Below, piece after piece: positions 39,214-51,286 of a stretch of DNA of 64,000 nt; position 1 is the stretch's first letter, and the number at the start of each line of letters is the position of its first letter. The notes beneath the pieces were generated by a model. It was not told the origin of the DNA. It did no database searches and was given only the letters and a program-made list of their open reading frames with translations. A program made the translations under genes and the position numbers. Source of the stretch: Engraulis encrasicolus (lineage: Eukaryota; Chordata; Actinopteri; Clupeiformes; Engraulidae); contig NC_085875.1 of NCBI RefSeq assembly GCF_034702125.1, positions 46,031,270 through 46,095,269 on the forward strand, given 5' to 3'.

Positions 39214-42200
39214 GGTTAGACCGAGCACTGTGGACTGCGTACCAGAGATCACAGGAACCCGTACCCACTGAGGACTTCACAGACATGCCTGGCATCACGG
39301 TGACCGCAACACCAGCTCCCGACGGACCGGTGCCAAGCACTGCGCGCCCACAGCAGCAGAAGGCCTCAGGCCAGCCGCCACAGAGGCCCAAAGACGACCT
39401 GGCACTCATCCAGAGCGCGCTGCCACCCCAGAGCTCCTCCACACAGAGACCCATGTCACTGGCTGTACCGTGGGCGACCACAGCAAACGCGGCAGCAGGA
39501 GGAGAAGGTGGAGGAGGAGGAGGAGGAGGCTCTCTCCAGCCCCCATCCAGCCCGGTGATGTACATCTCCCCGCAGGGCATGTACCTGTCCAAGCTCATCC
39601 CCAACGCCGTGCTGCCGCCGTCCGTGGACGTGGTGGAGATCAACCGCAACCGCAGCCGCAACAGCGTGCGCACCGTCAGCAAGTGCAGCCTGGCCTCGGC
39701 CAGCCCTGCCCCGTCGCGCACCTCCTCCCGGGCCTCCTCCAAACGCCACTACCCTCGCCCCTCCGAGAGCTCCAGCAGCGCGTGGAGCCGCTCCGACTCC
39801 TCGGAGACGCTGGTGTCCGACTCGTCCACCATCTCCAGCAGCAGCACGGCGCGCGCTCCCAGCAGCGGCCGCGACAGCGTGGTGGAGGCCAGGCCAGCCA
39901 AGGCACCAGGGGGTGATGCCAGGCCCAACGGCCAGGTCAAGACCATGATGATGATGACGACGACGACGGCAGATGGGGACCAGTCGATTGGGCAGTTCAC
40001 ACGGAGCTTGTCTGTGATGAAACGCACCAAGAAACCGCCACCCCCGAGTCGGTCGTACTCGCTGCACAAGGACAAGATGAAGCGCCGGTCGAGGGATTTG
40101 GCCGAGGCGAAGATCGACTTTTCTGGAGTGACCCCCAAAAGCGGGAAAGAGAGGGTGCATGGAGAGAGTCCGGGATACTCAGCGGATGAGTCGGCCGTGG
40201 AGGAGTCGTTCAGCTCCGGGGCACCGAGTCCACCCAGCGCTCAACACCAGGCAAGCAGAGGCGGTGGAAACTCTGTTCCCTCCCAACCTCTGAACCTACT
40301 CGCCCTTGAGAAAGGACTCAAGAGAAATTTGTCTCCCTCCAGTGGCTACTCTAGTCATAACGGAACTCCACACCTCAAAGAGCTTCACCTTCACTCTGCT
40401 GGAGCTGCCGACCAAAAACAGGTCAAAAGTGAGCTGATGGGTCTTTCCCCCAACAACACCAAGCCTGCCATCCTGGCTTTAAAGGCTCTCTTTGAAATCC
40501 CAAAACACCCTAAAATAACAGCTCCCCCTCCTCCCCCTCCAGAGGCTTGGGCTCACAACCAGCGCACCTTCGTCCTTCTGTGTGGCCCCGGCCCGGCGAA
40601 CATCAAGTTTGCAACTCCCCCCAGCCCCAAGCAGTCCCCACAGCCAGCGCCGCAGGTCAAAGGGGAGATTCCGTCTGCTGAAGTTCCCTCGGCTTTATCA
40701 GGAGATAACTGGCAACATGCTGCTACAGAGCAGGCCTCTTCCTCAGTCAGCAAAACGCCTATTCCAGCACAGCCCAATAACCCAAGTCTCATGCAGGAGC
40801 TACTGAAAGCTCAGCAAAGTCACGATAAGCGGGATCATTGTCAAGCGGCTGATGTTCCAGCGGGCCCACCCCTTTCTCCCCCTCTCCCTCCCCCTCCTCC
40901 GGACATGCTCCTGGATCCAGCGCTGGATGAGGCCGACCTACCACCTCCGCCGCCTCTCTTCTCACCTACGTCTCCCAAGGCAACGCCATACCAGGCTATG
41001 CCACTAGGCATCCCCCCTCCGCCTCTGCAGCCTCCTCCCCCGCCACCTCAACATGCCCCACCTCCTCCTCCTGTGGCTGTACCTCCTCCTCCACCTGTGA
41101 CTGTTCCTCCTCCTCCACCTGTAACTGTTCCTCCTCCTCCACCTGTGACTGTACCTCCTCCTCCTCCTCCATCAGCAGAAGTACCTGCCCCAGTAGCAGT
41201 ACCTCCACCCAAGGAAGACGCGCCCCATGTGCCGCAGCCTCCTCCCGCGCCCGACATCCCCAAGCCCCCTCCACTGCCAGCCGACTTCAAGACGCAACCT
41301 CCACCAGTGGCTTTCAAAAGCTTGAGAAAAGTTCCTCCCCCTCAGAAAAAGGAACCCCCAAAACCCATTGACGACTCTCCAGTTGTCACGCCATCTATTT
41401 TACAGAAAGTCCGACTCAGGTCTATAAAGAACCCCCAACCCAAACCGGAGCCCAGCGCCACTGAGGTGACAGTTGCTGAACCCACGGAGCAAAAACCTAC
41501 GGCGGCAAGTCACATGGCGCCACCAAAGCCAATCAGGAGGTCGCTGTTATTGGCAGAGCCGCCACCTGATGTTGCTGCTGTGATTGCTGAAGAAGCGAAA
41601 TCATCTCCGTCTGATGCACCTCAACAAGCGTCCGAAGCCGAGGCTGCAGTTAAGAATTCCCCATCAGACATAACAGTTGTGAAGTCTCAATCAGAGCAAC
41701 CCGCTGTAACACCTCAACTTGATTCAACAGATACAGACTCAAAATCGGAAGTTGCAGATTCAAAGCCTCAGCCTGAACCACAATCGGAAGTCGCAGAATC
41801 AAAACCTCCTCCTGAACCAACTGCTTCAGTGTCAAACTTGGAACCGAGTAAGCTGGAATCACAACCAGAAGCAGTAATTCCAGACACCAAAACGGACCAG
41901 TCAAATACTGAATCGGAACAACCCTCGTCTGCACTTGATTCCCAAGCACCTGTCAAGAGTGAACCAGAAGCTACTGTTTCAAAGCCTGAACCAGAGCAAG
42001 TAGCTCCTAAGCCAGAACAGGTTTCGGCACCGGAAATCTCTGAACCAGAACAAACCAAGGAACCATCTCATCCGGAACCACCCACAGTAGACTCTCTCTC
42101 TTCAACAGATCAAAAACTTCAACCCAACTCTGTAGAAGTGGTCACAGAAGAAGTCGCTCCAAATATTAAAGCACCAGAGTGTAAATCCGATGCAGAGGTT

Positions 42201-43434
42201 CCCATCGCTAAAACAAGTGAGAAACCGCAGTGTGACACTTCAGTGACCACAGAACAAGTGGCTCCAAGTTCTAAAGTGACCACAGAACAAGTGGCTCCAA
42301 GTTCTAAACCACAAGAAGTGGAAGCTGAGTGTAAATCAGATGCAGAGGGTTCTGCAGCTACAACAGAACAAACAAGACCTGAAACAGAACCTCTCATTTC
42401 AAAGCCAGAGCCAGAGCAAATTTCAGAATCACCTCCGTTAGAACCAAGTCTACCACCTGCTGCATCAGACACTGTGACTTCCACACCTGATCAAGAATCG
42501 AATTTGCCTGTCAATCAAGCAAAAAATCAAACCGATGTATCAAAGTCTGACACTGAACCACCAGTCTCAACTGATCCACCTGAACTGAATGCAACAGAAA
42601 CAAAAGCAGACATTCCTTCGTTGCCTTCAGAATCAGAACCAGTATCAACAGTTTCAAAGTCCGAACCAGAATCTGTTGTGTCGCAGGTATTGCCAACAAC
42701 AAAAACGGAATCGAATCCTGAACCTGCACTGAGCGGGTCGACATCTGAATCCGTATCGAAGCCTAAACCTGAAACAAAGTCTGAATCCGTATCTGAGGCT
42801 ACAGCGTCGCCACCAAAGACCACCACACCAGCTCCAACAGCATCAATAACATCAGCATCATCAACAGTAGCCTCTAAGCCAACCATCACAGTGTCGGCAC
42901 CACTTGCAAGCAGCACCACATCAAATACCCAGACAAACAAGCCTGCGTCACCAACATCCCTGACTGCAAAGTCTCCTCCCGTGTCGGCAGCCTCGCCCTC
43001 CATGAGGCTTCAGGAGGCCATCCGCCAGAGGGCTGCGGCCCGATCCGCTACCGACGGCCCGGCCAAGCGCCTCAGCCTGCATTCCCCCCCGGCCAGTGTG
43101 ACCAGCGGGGCCCTCAAGTCCCCCACCAGCACAGCCAGCTTCATCTTCTCCAAGAGCAACAAGAAAGTCGTCAGCGAAACGTCGACAGTTCCACAGGTGC
43201 AGCCTGCCGCGAAAAAGACCCCTCCGGCTCAGACAGAGCCGGCAGCTGCTGCACCCAGTCAGCCCAAGCCGGGCGATGGGCTGAAAAACTCGAAGGTCCC
43301 CCCACCTGTCGCGAGCAAGCCGAGACCAAAGATGCAGAGTCAGAAGAATGGACTGCACAATCCGTCCACGGAAGAGAGCATTGCTGCAGAGGTGCAGACT
43401 GCTGGTCAGAGTGCACCTTCGGAGGACACGAGAA
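39214..43434 (+). CDS. nhsl3: nhsl3 main exon: scaffold body
   Basis: One uninterrupted 4,221-base exon encodes residues 184-1590 and the first base of codon 1591 (proximal isoform). In order: RPMSLAVP at 262-269; a poly-Gly run just before 290; the conserved ISPQGMYLSKLIPNAVLPP block from about 301; a Ser/Arg-rich region; RTKKPPPPSRSYSLHKDK-like basic/proline sequence; LSPSSGYSS; proline-rich tracts at about 736-889, including an 8-residue PPPPPVTV-type tandem repeat; VTPSILQKVRLRSI near 908-921; a Ser/Glu/Pro-rich region at about 976-1376; RLQEAIRQRAAAR near 1448; and SPTSTASFIFSK near 1485. Proline tracts in this family are SH3/EVH1-type ligands (for example for Abi). The S/E/P region has no human counterpart that I recall and explains most of the extra length. 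The acceptor is TTTTGAAG and the donor GTAAGA, both phase 1. Antisense ORFs here are shadows. Confidence 0.94.
41058..41180 (+). repeat. nhsl3: In-frame 24-bp tandem repeat in nhsl3
   Basis: Unit CCTCCTCCTCCACCTGTGAC plus TGTT encodes PPPPPVTV, about four copies (residues ~799-839), the first with VAV. It multiplies the proline-rich SH3/EVH1-type ligand. Confidence 0.9.
42243..42308 (+). repeat. nhsl3: In-frame exact 33-bp duplication in nhsl3
   Basis: Two identical consecutive 33-bp units encode VTTEQVAPSSK twice. Lack of any difference suggests recent slippage. Confidence 0.95.
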
Positions 43435-43670
43435 GTAAGAAGACAAATACGTTGTTGTTTTGCCTGAATTATTTGCTCAAAACAAAATTGCATGCAATGA
43501 AAAATTCTTCCTCTTACAGCTAAACTATTTTGATACCATGAACTCTTGGATTACATTTAATATGTGTATCGCTTTGCATTGCTTTCCCTACATTGAATGT
43601 TTACTTAGCTGATAGTACAGTATCACATGTGTCTTACCTGCAATAATTTCTCTCTCTCTCTCCCCTCTAG

Positions 43671-43681
43671 ATACAGCATGA
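43671..43681 (+). CDS. nhsl3: nhsl3 terminal coding exon (stop)
   Basis: After a (CT)n tract and a CCCCTCTAG acceptor, two bases complete a split Asn codon, followed by Thr, Ala and TGA, so the protein ends ...EDTRNTA. Phase 1 matches the upstream donor at 43435. If the 236-base intron is retained, the frame instead runs 29 more codons to a stop at 43521-43523. Confidence 0.8.
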
Positions 43682-44455
43682 GAGGGCCACCCCTGCTATC
43701 TGACCCTGCCACAATCAGCCAATGAAAGTCAGGCATCATTTTGTTTTTTATGCTATGCATATCTTTTAAATATTTGGGCACATGATGTTTCCAGTATGCT
43801 TTCTTAATGATTTCTATATACAGTTCGTTTAATTCCTTTGTGCAGCCATTTGGCCCAAAATAATCTGGACTACTACAAGCAGATGGGAGAATGAATGGAG
43901 CTGCATGTCAATACTTAAGAATGAGAAGACCAGACAAGTTGGAAATAGTTTGTTTTCTTTTCTTATTATTACAATATATATGTATTATGTAATCTTAAAT
44001 TGAAATGTCTCTTTAATATATATAAAGTCACTTTTATGAATATGCACTATACTCTACTTTAAATTTTCACCAAATTGAATATTATTCTTGAAGATGCAAT
44101 ATTGACCAAAAAAAGAGCAAGTTGATTATAATGTACCTTAAGTTATTGTCTTCATGGCAGAAAACGGCAATATATGGAAATAACCTTTCCTTCTGTTAAT
44201 TTGTTTTTCCATTTAGTGTTTTAGTTGTTCCTTGGTTAAATTCACATTAGACGTCGAAAGGGTAGGCTGTTTTATCTGCAGTTGTTTTGTACTTGTACTC
44301 GTTTGTATTCAAGGTCAAGCTGCTTTTGAAAATTATGTCACCATCTTATTCTGTTGTTTTTTTTTAATTGCCGCTGTCAAACTTGTTACATGAGTGTTTC
44401 TTCTTCTTTCAGTTGTGTTGATTGTTCATCACAATAAATTGCGTACGTGTCACGT
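43682..44455 (+). other. nhsl3: nhsl3 3' UTR
   Basis: AT-rich non-coding sequence follows the stop codon. A canonical AATAAA lies at 44433-44438 with a GT-rich element shortly after, so cleavage near 44455 is likely. No microRNA target or other element was identified. Confidence 0.65.
44433..44438 (+). terminator. Polyadenylation signal of nhsl3
   Basis: AATAAA about 750 bases after the stop codon, followed by a GT-rich stretch (GTGTCACGTTTGCTGGGTGA) typical of a downstream element. It is the first canonical hexamer I saw after the stop. Confidence 0.65.
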
Positions 44456-44832
44456 TTGCTGGGTGAGTGTCCTTGATTTTGCCTTTTCCTTCAGACAGAC
44501 ACTAGTTCTCAGTTCATCTTCTTCAGTCCCCAGTGCAGATGTGACTGTTTGGAACAGGGGGTTTCAACCGGTCGTCTCTGGCCCATGGTGGTGCATGAGT
44601 TGCTATGCCGTTTTAGGCCTACTGCTACAAATAGTGGAGAGACTTGAATGGCACGATGGGGTTAAGTAAGTAAGTAACTACAAATATACGTACGCAAACA
44701 CAGTGGGCTGCAGACTACTGCTCAATCTGAATGGTGGTCCTTGGGCCAGAACCAGTTGAAAGCCTCTGGTTTAGAGGGTAAATCTACTGCATGGTTGCAG
44801 GAGGGAAGGATTCGGCCTGATGCATCATTATC

Positions 44833-46125
44833 CATAGTCCACGGGCCAGGTGAGATGTCGGTACCACTCAGAGGGGCAAAGGCTGCTTATATTTTTTGAA
44901 AAGATACATGTCTGAAGTTAACATTTTTGTATGATAACCCTTCTGGAAGTACAGCCAAGTTAGGGTTATCAGCCGTTAAAGTAACACCCCCCATCAAAAA
45001 TAAAGGTTTTTAAGATGGGTGCCTGTCTTTCTACTGGCCCTTGTTTAAGACATATAGGGATGGTTAATTTTGTTATGTGTGGTATCGTTGCGAAGGGGAG
45101 ATTCTGAGCTTTCATCCGACACCTTTCGAGAACATTTTGGTTAAGTATAGCCCTCCCTGCAGCTCTTCAAACATTTACTCAGACACATTTTTTTCCATTT
45201 TCGCCGATATCATCTCTTGTCTTTTCATACTGTGGCATCAGGGAGCATCAGAGAGACCTATTTTAAACTCTAAAATACTGTCTTGAGTATCAGGAATCTG
45301 AAAATGTATCCTTTCACTATGTTATCCCATGTTTAGGGGGTGATTTTCAGTCTTGTATCAGGCATGCCACTTTTTTGTTGCTGTTTTTTTGTGTGCTAAT
45401 GTCTCGTATAGTCAGGAGGCAAGGCCTTTTTGAGACATTCTGCAGTTAGTTATCATAGGCTTGTTATATATGATCAGGGAGGCCGACAGGGGGGGGACAA
45501 AGGGATGTCTTGTCCCGGGCCTAGGGAGAGAGGGGGCCCAGAATTGGATCCTCATTACATTGTATGTATTGAATTTGGGGCCCTTTCAGATGTCTTTGTC
45601 CCGGGCCCAGTCGAAGGCTGTCAGCGGCCCTGTATATCATATGAAAGCTTGGATTGTATATACAGATATGACCATGTATTTGGTGTACCCATTTGCATAG
45701 CAACCTATTTGCATAGCAACGGTTTCCAATTTGTTGTTATGACTGAAACTTAATTATATGTCCAAAATACCTCAAGACGTTTCAACCTTGAAGATGAATT
45801 TGAGTGGTAACCGCAATATTTCTGACTCCCACTCCACTTTTCTTTTTTACACCGCATTGTACATGACCCTACTCTATCAGTTCCATGTAGTGGTAAACTG
45901 GCAACGCTTCTAGGGCCATTCTGCAATTGGTTATCATAGCTCATTATACACCATATTAAAGCTTGGAGTTTGCAGTATATGGGATATTATGATATATTTG
46001 CTGTACCTATTTGCCTAGCAACGCAGGTAAAGGATTTTCCTTACCAACCAGCATCAATGATACAGTTTCTCAGCGATTCCATTGTGTTATGATACGTGAA
46101 TCCTGACTACTTGTCCTAATATCAG
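44833..46125 (+). repeat. Inverted repeat arm 1
   Basis: Matches 48555-49398 in reverse complement over most of the latter (ACGGGCCAG...GACATCT end, a run including CCATCAAAAATAAAGG, TTCATCCGACACCTTTCGAG, and an end with CTGACTACTTGTCCTAATATCA). Arm 1 also holds an internal duplication (45421-45760 and 45918-46110) and a small CAGGG-type inserted element (45476-45634). Confidence 0.8.
45476..45634. mobile_element. Small hAT-like element in arm 1
   Basis: AGGGAGGCCGACAGGG at the left and CTGTCAGCGGCCCTG at the right, with GTCCCGGGCC repeats inside. A relative lies at 60595-60730 and shares ATTGTATGTA and CTGTCAGCGGCCCTG. It is absent from arm 2, so it postdates the inverted duplication. Confidence 0.6.
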
Positions 46126-48038
46126 TGTTGTGATGCAATACATCAAGAGGTTATATACAACATCTGCAACATATGTGATAATGGCCCATTTGATGTTAGT
46201 CTTCCAACCAAAATCATAGCAAATGTGTGAGAAATACAATAGGCCTTTAAACATATCGTGTCAACTTTTGTAGACATATTGTGTCATGTTAAATATGACT
46301 TAAACATTTTCGGTTACTACATGTCTACATGTATCTTAATTTTACATGTGCTTAGCAGCAGAGATGGGAAAAGAGTTGAAGTTGTACTCAAGTGAGCGTA
46401 GGCCTATTTTTTTTAAATCTTACTCGAGGGGTAAGTAAAAGTGATGTACTCATCCACAATCTGCTCAAGTAAAGGTAAAGTAGTTCAAAAAAGTACTGAA
46501 CTTAAAATGTAATTTGATGAAAAATAGATCTGTTACTTTCAATTAGATGTCCTCTACCTCTTTTTTTGGCCTTTTATGGCTCATTTTGTGACAGGAAAGG
46601 ATTGGCGAGAGAGAGAGGCGGCAGCCTGATGCCCTATCTAGCAACGATCCATGCCTAGTCCTTTTGAGATGCTGTTCATTTAGTGGTTTTGTTTAGTCAA
46701 TAATAACACATCTGGTGTTCCCAGACAGGCGCTCTTGCAGGAAAACCAGCAGGTCTATCATATACAAACCTAAAGACCAACTTGGGTCTTGGGTAGTGGT
46801 TTGAACAGGCAGCAGGGCTTTGTTGCATCTGGTATTGGAGACCTAGACTGTATCAGAGATGTCATGATTTTTAGCAAAATGTAAAAACTCTCTGTGATAT
46901 AACACTTGAAGATCATGAAGAAGTTGAACATATTGCAAAGGAAGAGTGAGGGACAATACCATCAGAAAAGTGCAAAAAAATAATTGATGAATGCAAAACA
47001 TGTTTGGAAGCTGTCATTGTCATTGTGCACCCAAATACTACTGGTGAGGACTGTATACTGACCATTCAGAAGACAAAAATATAATTTCAGCAGGGGATGT
47101 TTTCTTGGCACACGTTGGGCCCCTTTGTACCAATCAGTCTACTTGAGCATTGTTGCAGGCAGTTAAATGACTTCTTATGGCAAAAGGGGTAGGCTACAGC
47201 CCAGTACCCAGCCCAGTACCAGCCCAGCAAGGTGTACCTGAGTAGCAGGTAAGTGTACATCTTCTTTGTGTATGCATTTTTTTCTTTCTAAAGTAGTATG
47301 TAGTATACAGTATACAGTGTACAGTTTTATGCATAAGTCAGTATACAGGTGGGATTTCAACCTGCAACCCTCTGATCTGATGTCCATCTCATGAACCACT
47401 ACGCCACAACTGCCCCATGTGCTGTTACAGTATGTGTAACATGGCTGTTAGGTAACTGTATGAATGCCACAGTTGGTCCTACTCTCTACATTTACAGTGC
47501 ATGTGCAGGGAGTACTACTCAGTGTGATATGAGGTTCTGCGCTATTGTGACATTAGCACACCTAGAGTAGTAGGGCAATAACAAACGCATTACATCTACT
47601 GTGACTACCTGGTTCATAGAGTTCAATGCTCAGCATGGTCTCCTATTGTAATGCACTGTACTCTACTGAACAATACTCTACTGTACCATACAGTACTCTA
47701 CTCTACTTCACTCTACTCCGTTGTTCATTACTGCTGCTTGGGTCTAGGGATGGGTCTCAGTGTATGCCTGGAAAGTGAGCTGCAGTTGCTCAGTTGGTAC
47801 ACCAACACATGTGAATACAGTACATGTATGCATGTTGCTTCATCGGTGGCATGGTGTAATAGTTGTTGCAGCAGTATGAAGTTCAGAACTCGTGCTATCT
47901 TTGCAAAGCTCTGATGACATTGTACCCCACTCTTCCTTTGCAAACCTCTTCATGATCTTCACCTCAAATCAAGTGTTCTTGCGGAGGGTTTTTAAATGTT
48001 GCTGTAAATCATGATACATGTGGTGCGACCAAGGCCTC

Positions 48039-48158
48039 CAGGAGGAGAGAAGTGCCGCAAACTCTCGAGTTAAATAAACAAGTTTTTAATGTGACAACGT
48101 TGTCACATTAAAATCTTGTTTATTTAATTCGAGAGTGTGCAGCACTTCTCTCCTCCTG
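48039..48158. repeat. 120-bp near-perfect palindrome, no spacer
   Basis: Two 60-bp arms meet at 48098/48099 (GTGACAACGTTGTCAC). Only four of 60 positions differ and there are no gaps. A family B SINE body follows within about 15 bases. Confidence 0.93.
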
Positions 48159-48171
48159 CAAGTGTGCAACT

Positions 48172-48441
48172 GCACTCAGGACCTGCCAGGTTAGTGGGGG
48201 GATTAATTAACCAGCGCTCTCCACCATCCTCTTCCATGACTGAGGCACCCCAATTATGGTACCGTCCCGCTGCACTGCTCCCTTTCGGATGCCCTTTGGG
48301 GGCTGCCCCCTTGCACGGGTGAGGCATAAATGCAATTTTGTTGTGTGTCGTGTGCACAGTGTGTAGTGTGTTGTGGAGTGCTGTGTCACAATGTGAATGG
48401 GTGTAGGAGTTAACTAGTTGGGCTTTCACTTCACTTTCACA
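48172..48441 (+). mobile_element. SINE (family B), head truncated
   Basis: The body TTCCATGACTGAGGCACC, GGGGGCTGCCCCCTTGCACG and tail GGGCTTTCACTTCACTTTC match the copy at 21698. The tRNA-like head is missing or strongly diverged. Confidence 0.75.
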
Positions 48442-48554
48442 TGACTACTAAAAAGGGACAAGTTAAGGAATGAGTTTATGTTGTGTTTTTCACACAATTA
48501 CTATGATTTCAGTTGCAAGACTAATACCAAAGGGGACATTATCACATATATTTC

Positions 48555-49398
48555 TGGTATATAACCTCTGGGCGCATAGCAACATTGATTTTAGGACAAG
48601 TAGTTAGGATTCAGACACCATATAGCACAATGAAATCACTGAGAAACTATATCATTGATACTGGTTATGGAAAATGATTTGCCTAGTTAACATTGCTCTG
48701 CAAACAGGTACACCAAATATATGATAATATCTGAATATACTACCCACTCCAAGCTTTCATATGGTATATAACAAGCTATGACAACCAACTGCAAAATGCA
48801 GCTAGAGGTATGGCTTCCTGAACTTTATGAGAAAATGGCAAAACTGTGTTTTGAAAAAAATACCATGCCTCATACAAGACTGAAAATCACCCCCTAAACA
48901 TGGGATAACATAGTGAAAGTATACATTTTCAGATTCCTGATACTCAAGACAATATTTTAGAGTTTACAATAGGTCTTTCTGATGCTCCCTGATGCCACAG
49001 TATGAAAAGACAAGAGATGATATCGGCAAAAATGGAAAAAAAATGTGTCTGAGTAAATGTTTGAAGAGCTGCAGGGAGGGCTATACTTAACCAAAATGTT
49101 CTCGAAAGGTGTCGGATGAAAGCTCAGAATCTCCCCTTCGCAACGATACCACACATAACAAAATTAACCATCCCTATATGTCTTAAACAAGGGCCAGTAG
49201 AAAGACAGGCACCCATCTTAAAAACCTTTATTTTTGATGGGGGGGTGTTACTTTAACGGCTGAACCCTAACTTGGCTGTACTTCCAGAAGGGTTATCATA
49301 CAAAAATGTTAACTTCAGACATGTATCTTTTCAAAAAATATAAGCAACCTTTGCCCCTCTGAGTGGTACCGACATCTCATCTGGCCCGTGGACTACCA
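48555..49398 (-). repeat. Inverted repeat arm 2
   Basis: Reverse-complement partner of 44833-46125. The short antisense ORF at 48957-49154 and the sense ORF at 45077-45286 are the same sequence read from each arm, so their similarity reflects the duplication, not proven coding selection. Confidence 0.8.
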
Positions 49399-49795
49399 GG
49401 AGGGCAGAGTGGGGGAAGTTGTTTCACGATGACGAGTAGTTTCATCCCGGGTTTTAGGGCAAAGGTTGCCAAACTTTCTGCCAGGAGCCCCTTTTGCACC
49501 CATGAATATTTTTGCGATATTCACATGAAAAGTTGGCCTTACAAGTGAGCACTGTTACTAACTACGTAATTAATGATGACCACTTTTGCTCAGAATTTTA
49601 GATCTAAAGTGAATGTTCCCAAAGACACGCCATGAATTGTGCAGCATGTTCACATTGGTTTTTGGAGATTTACAACTATTGACTCTCTTAAAGTTTGTCG
49701 TTCAACTGCTGTATTTTTTCTTACTTTTGTATTTACTCGACTACAACTGCAGACATACAGTGCATTGGAAGACATACCTAAAACATAATGAGCAG

Positions 49796-51157
49796 CATAG
49801 GCGTGCACAGATAGACAAGAGGTGTTGCTTGGGCAGCACCAAGTTGCCTTAAACGGACAAAAGTGCCCTTTGAAAGTTCGTTTTTTATTTTTATTTTTTA
49901 TTATTTTATTCCTTAAATGTAGGGTTAACGCTGTAGTCGATGTTCCCATCATCATTTAGACATGACTGTCAATTAAAATCGCGTGATAATAATGCCTCAT
50001 GCCCCCTCCAATGGCACACATCCCTCCATTTGTCAACGTGAGCGCGCTTGAACTGACAGATTCGGAAGCGCGTTGCGCAGGCAGCAGTGTGGCGGGCAGC
50101 CCCATTCTCCCCTGCAGCCAGGTAACAGTCAATAGCCTATTTAAGATGTTGAAAGATGCTTTTGAGTGACTTTGGAAGTGATCTAGAGCCTTGACTTTTA
50201 TAATGAGACTTTGTGCATCTATCAAATCTACCGCAGAAGAGGTAGCCCAAGTTATGTCAACAATTAACACAGTGTAACATGATTGTAACAACCATTATTA
50301 GCCTATAATGAATCCAGAAGTTGCTCAAACAGTTTCAGGTCTAACGATGAACCTGTTCTGTAGAATGTTTGGGAAACAGTGAGAGGTTTCATGTAGGTAT
50401 GTTTGGGAAAACGTCGGCCTCCTGATGAAATATGCAACGCGCCAAATCACATTTGTAACAGACGGCGGCATGGAACAGCGGCATGGCCAGGGAGGAAAAA
50501 AGTTTGTGGATGAATTCCAGCAAATCTGCCACTTATAGCCTTCTGCACAGCAATAATAACGGGGTGCACAGTAATGTCTTATGCGGCGGTAAACAGGGTT
50601 GTGTTTAATGACACCTCCAGAAAAGTGTTATTACTTACACGGATACAATCTCCGACCCAAAGAAGCAGTTTTCACTCACAATAGTGTAATACGAATTGAT
50701 ACTGTCTTGCAATGATAGTTGAGCTTTAATATTGGTCTTAACAGTTTGAAAACACACATGAACTAATTAAAATAGTATTAACAGTACTAATGGAGGAAAA
50801 ATGATCGGAGATGCAGAGTTTTCCAAGTAAGGAATCTGAATTAATCGCTTCCTGATGACTGCAAGTATGTTCAACTGCTGCGCTAGGAGACGCACAGTTA
50901 AAGCGACAGTACACTTTTTAGTCCATGCGATAAATTATGCTCTCGGCATGGTAATCTAATTATTTTAACTTTCCTACATAATATTCATGATTTTAAACAT
51001 TTTTAAATGTTTGGTTTAGCTTACTGTGGAATGTTCATTAAAATGTGATTTAAAAAATAATAATAATTATAACCTATAAGCGTGACAGCCGCCAGTTCCA
51101 CATGCCCCCCAGTTCCACTCCAGGACCTGCCCCCCAAAATGTCTGTGCACGCCAGTG
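49796..51157. mobile_element. hAT-like element, 1,362 bp, perfect 8-bp TSD
   Basis: Left end CATAGGCGTGCACAGATAG, right end ATGTCTGTGCACGCCAGTG. Flanks ATGAGCAG at 49788-49795 and 51158-51165 are identical. The longest ORF (49956-50291, - strand, 111 codons) has no recognised transposase motif, so it is likely non-autonomous. It interrupts the left arm of a palindrome (next entry). Confidence 0.85.
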
Positions 51158-51161
51158 ATGA

Positions 51162-51286
51162 GCAGCTCTGACATCTGGTCTAACAAAAATCTAAAAACTA
51201 AGAAAATCTTTTTAATTATGGTAGCCCATAATTAAATAGATTTTCTTAGTTTTTAGATTTTTTGTTAAACCAGATGTCAGAGCTGC
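51162..51286. repeat. 125-bp palindrome, arm interrupted upstream
   Basis: The left arm from GCAGCTCTGACATCTGG pairs with the right arm ending CCAGATGTCAGAGCTGC around a few-base centre near 51224. The right arm continues to about 51320 and its partner is found before the hAT insertion (49760-49795: TTGGAAGACATACC, CCTAAAACATAATG). Confidence 0.9.

Noticed and set aside
39188..40160. Long antisense ORFs opposite the nhsl3 main exon
   Set aside because: They are GC-rich shadows of a conserved sense coding exon; no recognisable protein.
40996..43493. Other antisense ORFs (for example at 42119-43003)
   Set aside because: Low-complexity mirror images of the Pro- and Glu-rich sense repeats.
49956..50291. 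111-codon ORF inside the hAT-like element as a transposase
   Set aside because: No recognisable zinc-finger or hAT dimerisation motif; too short for a transposase.
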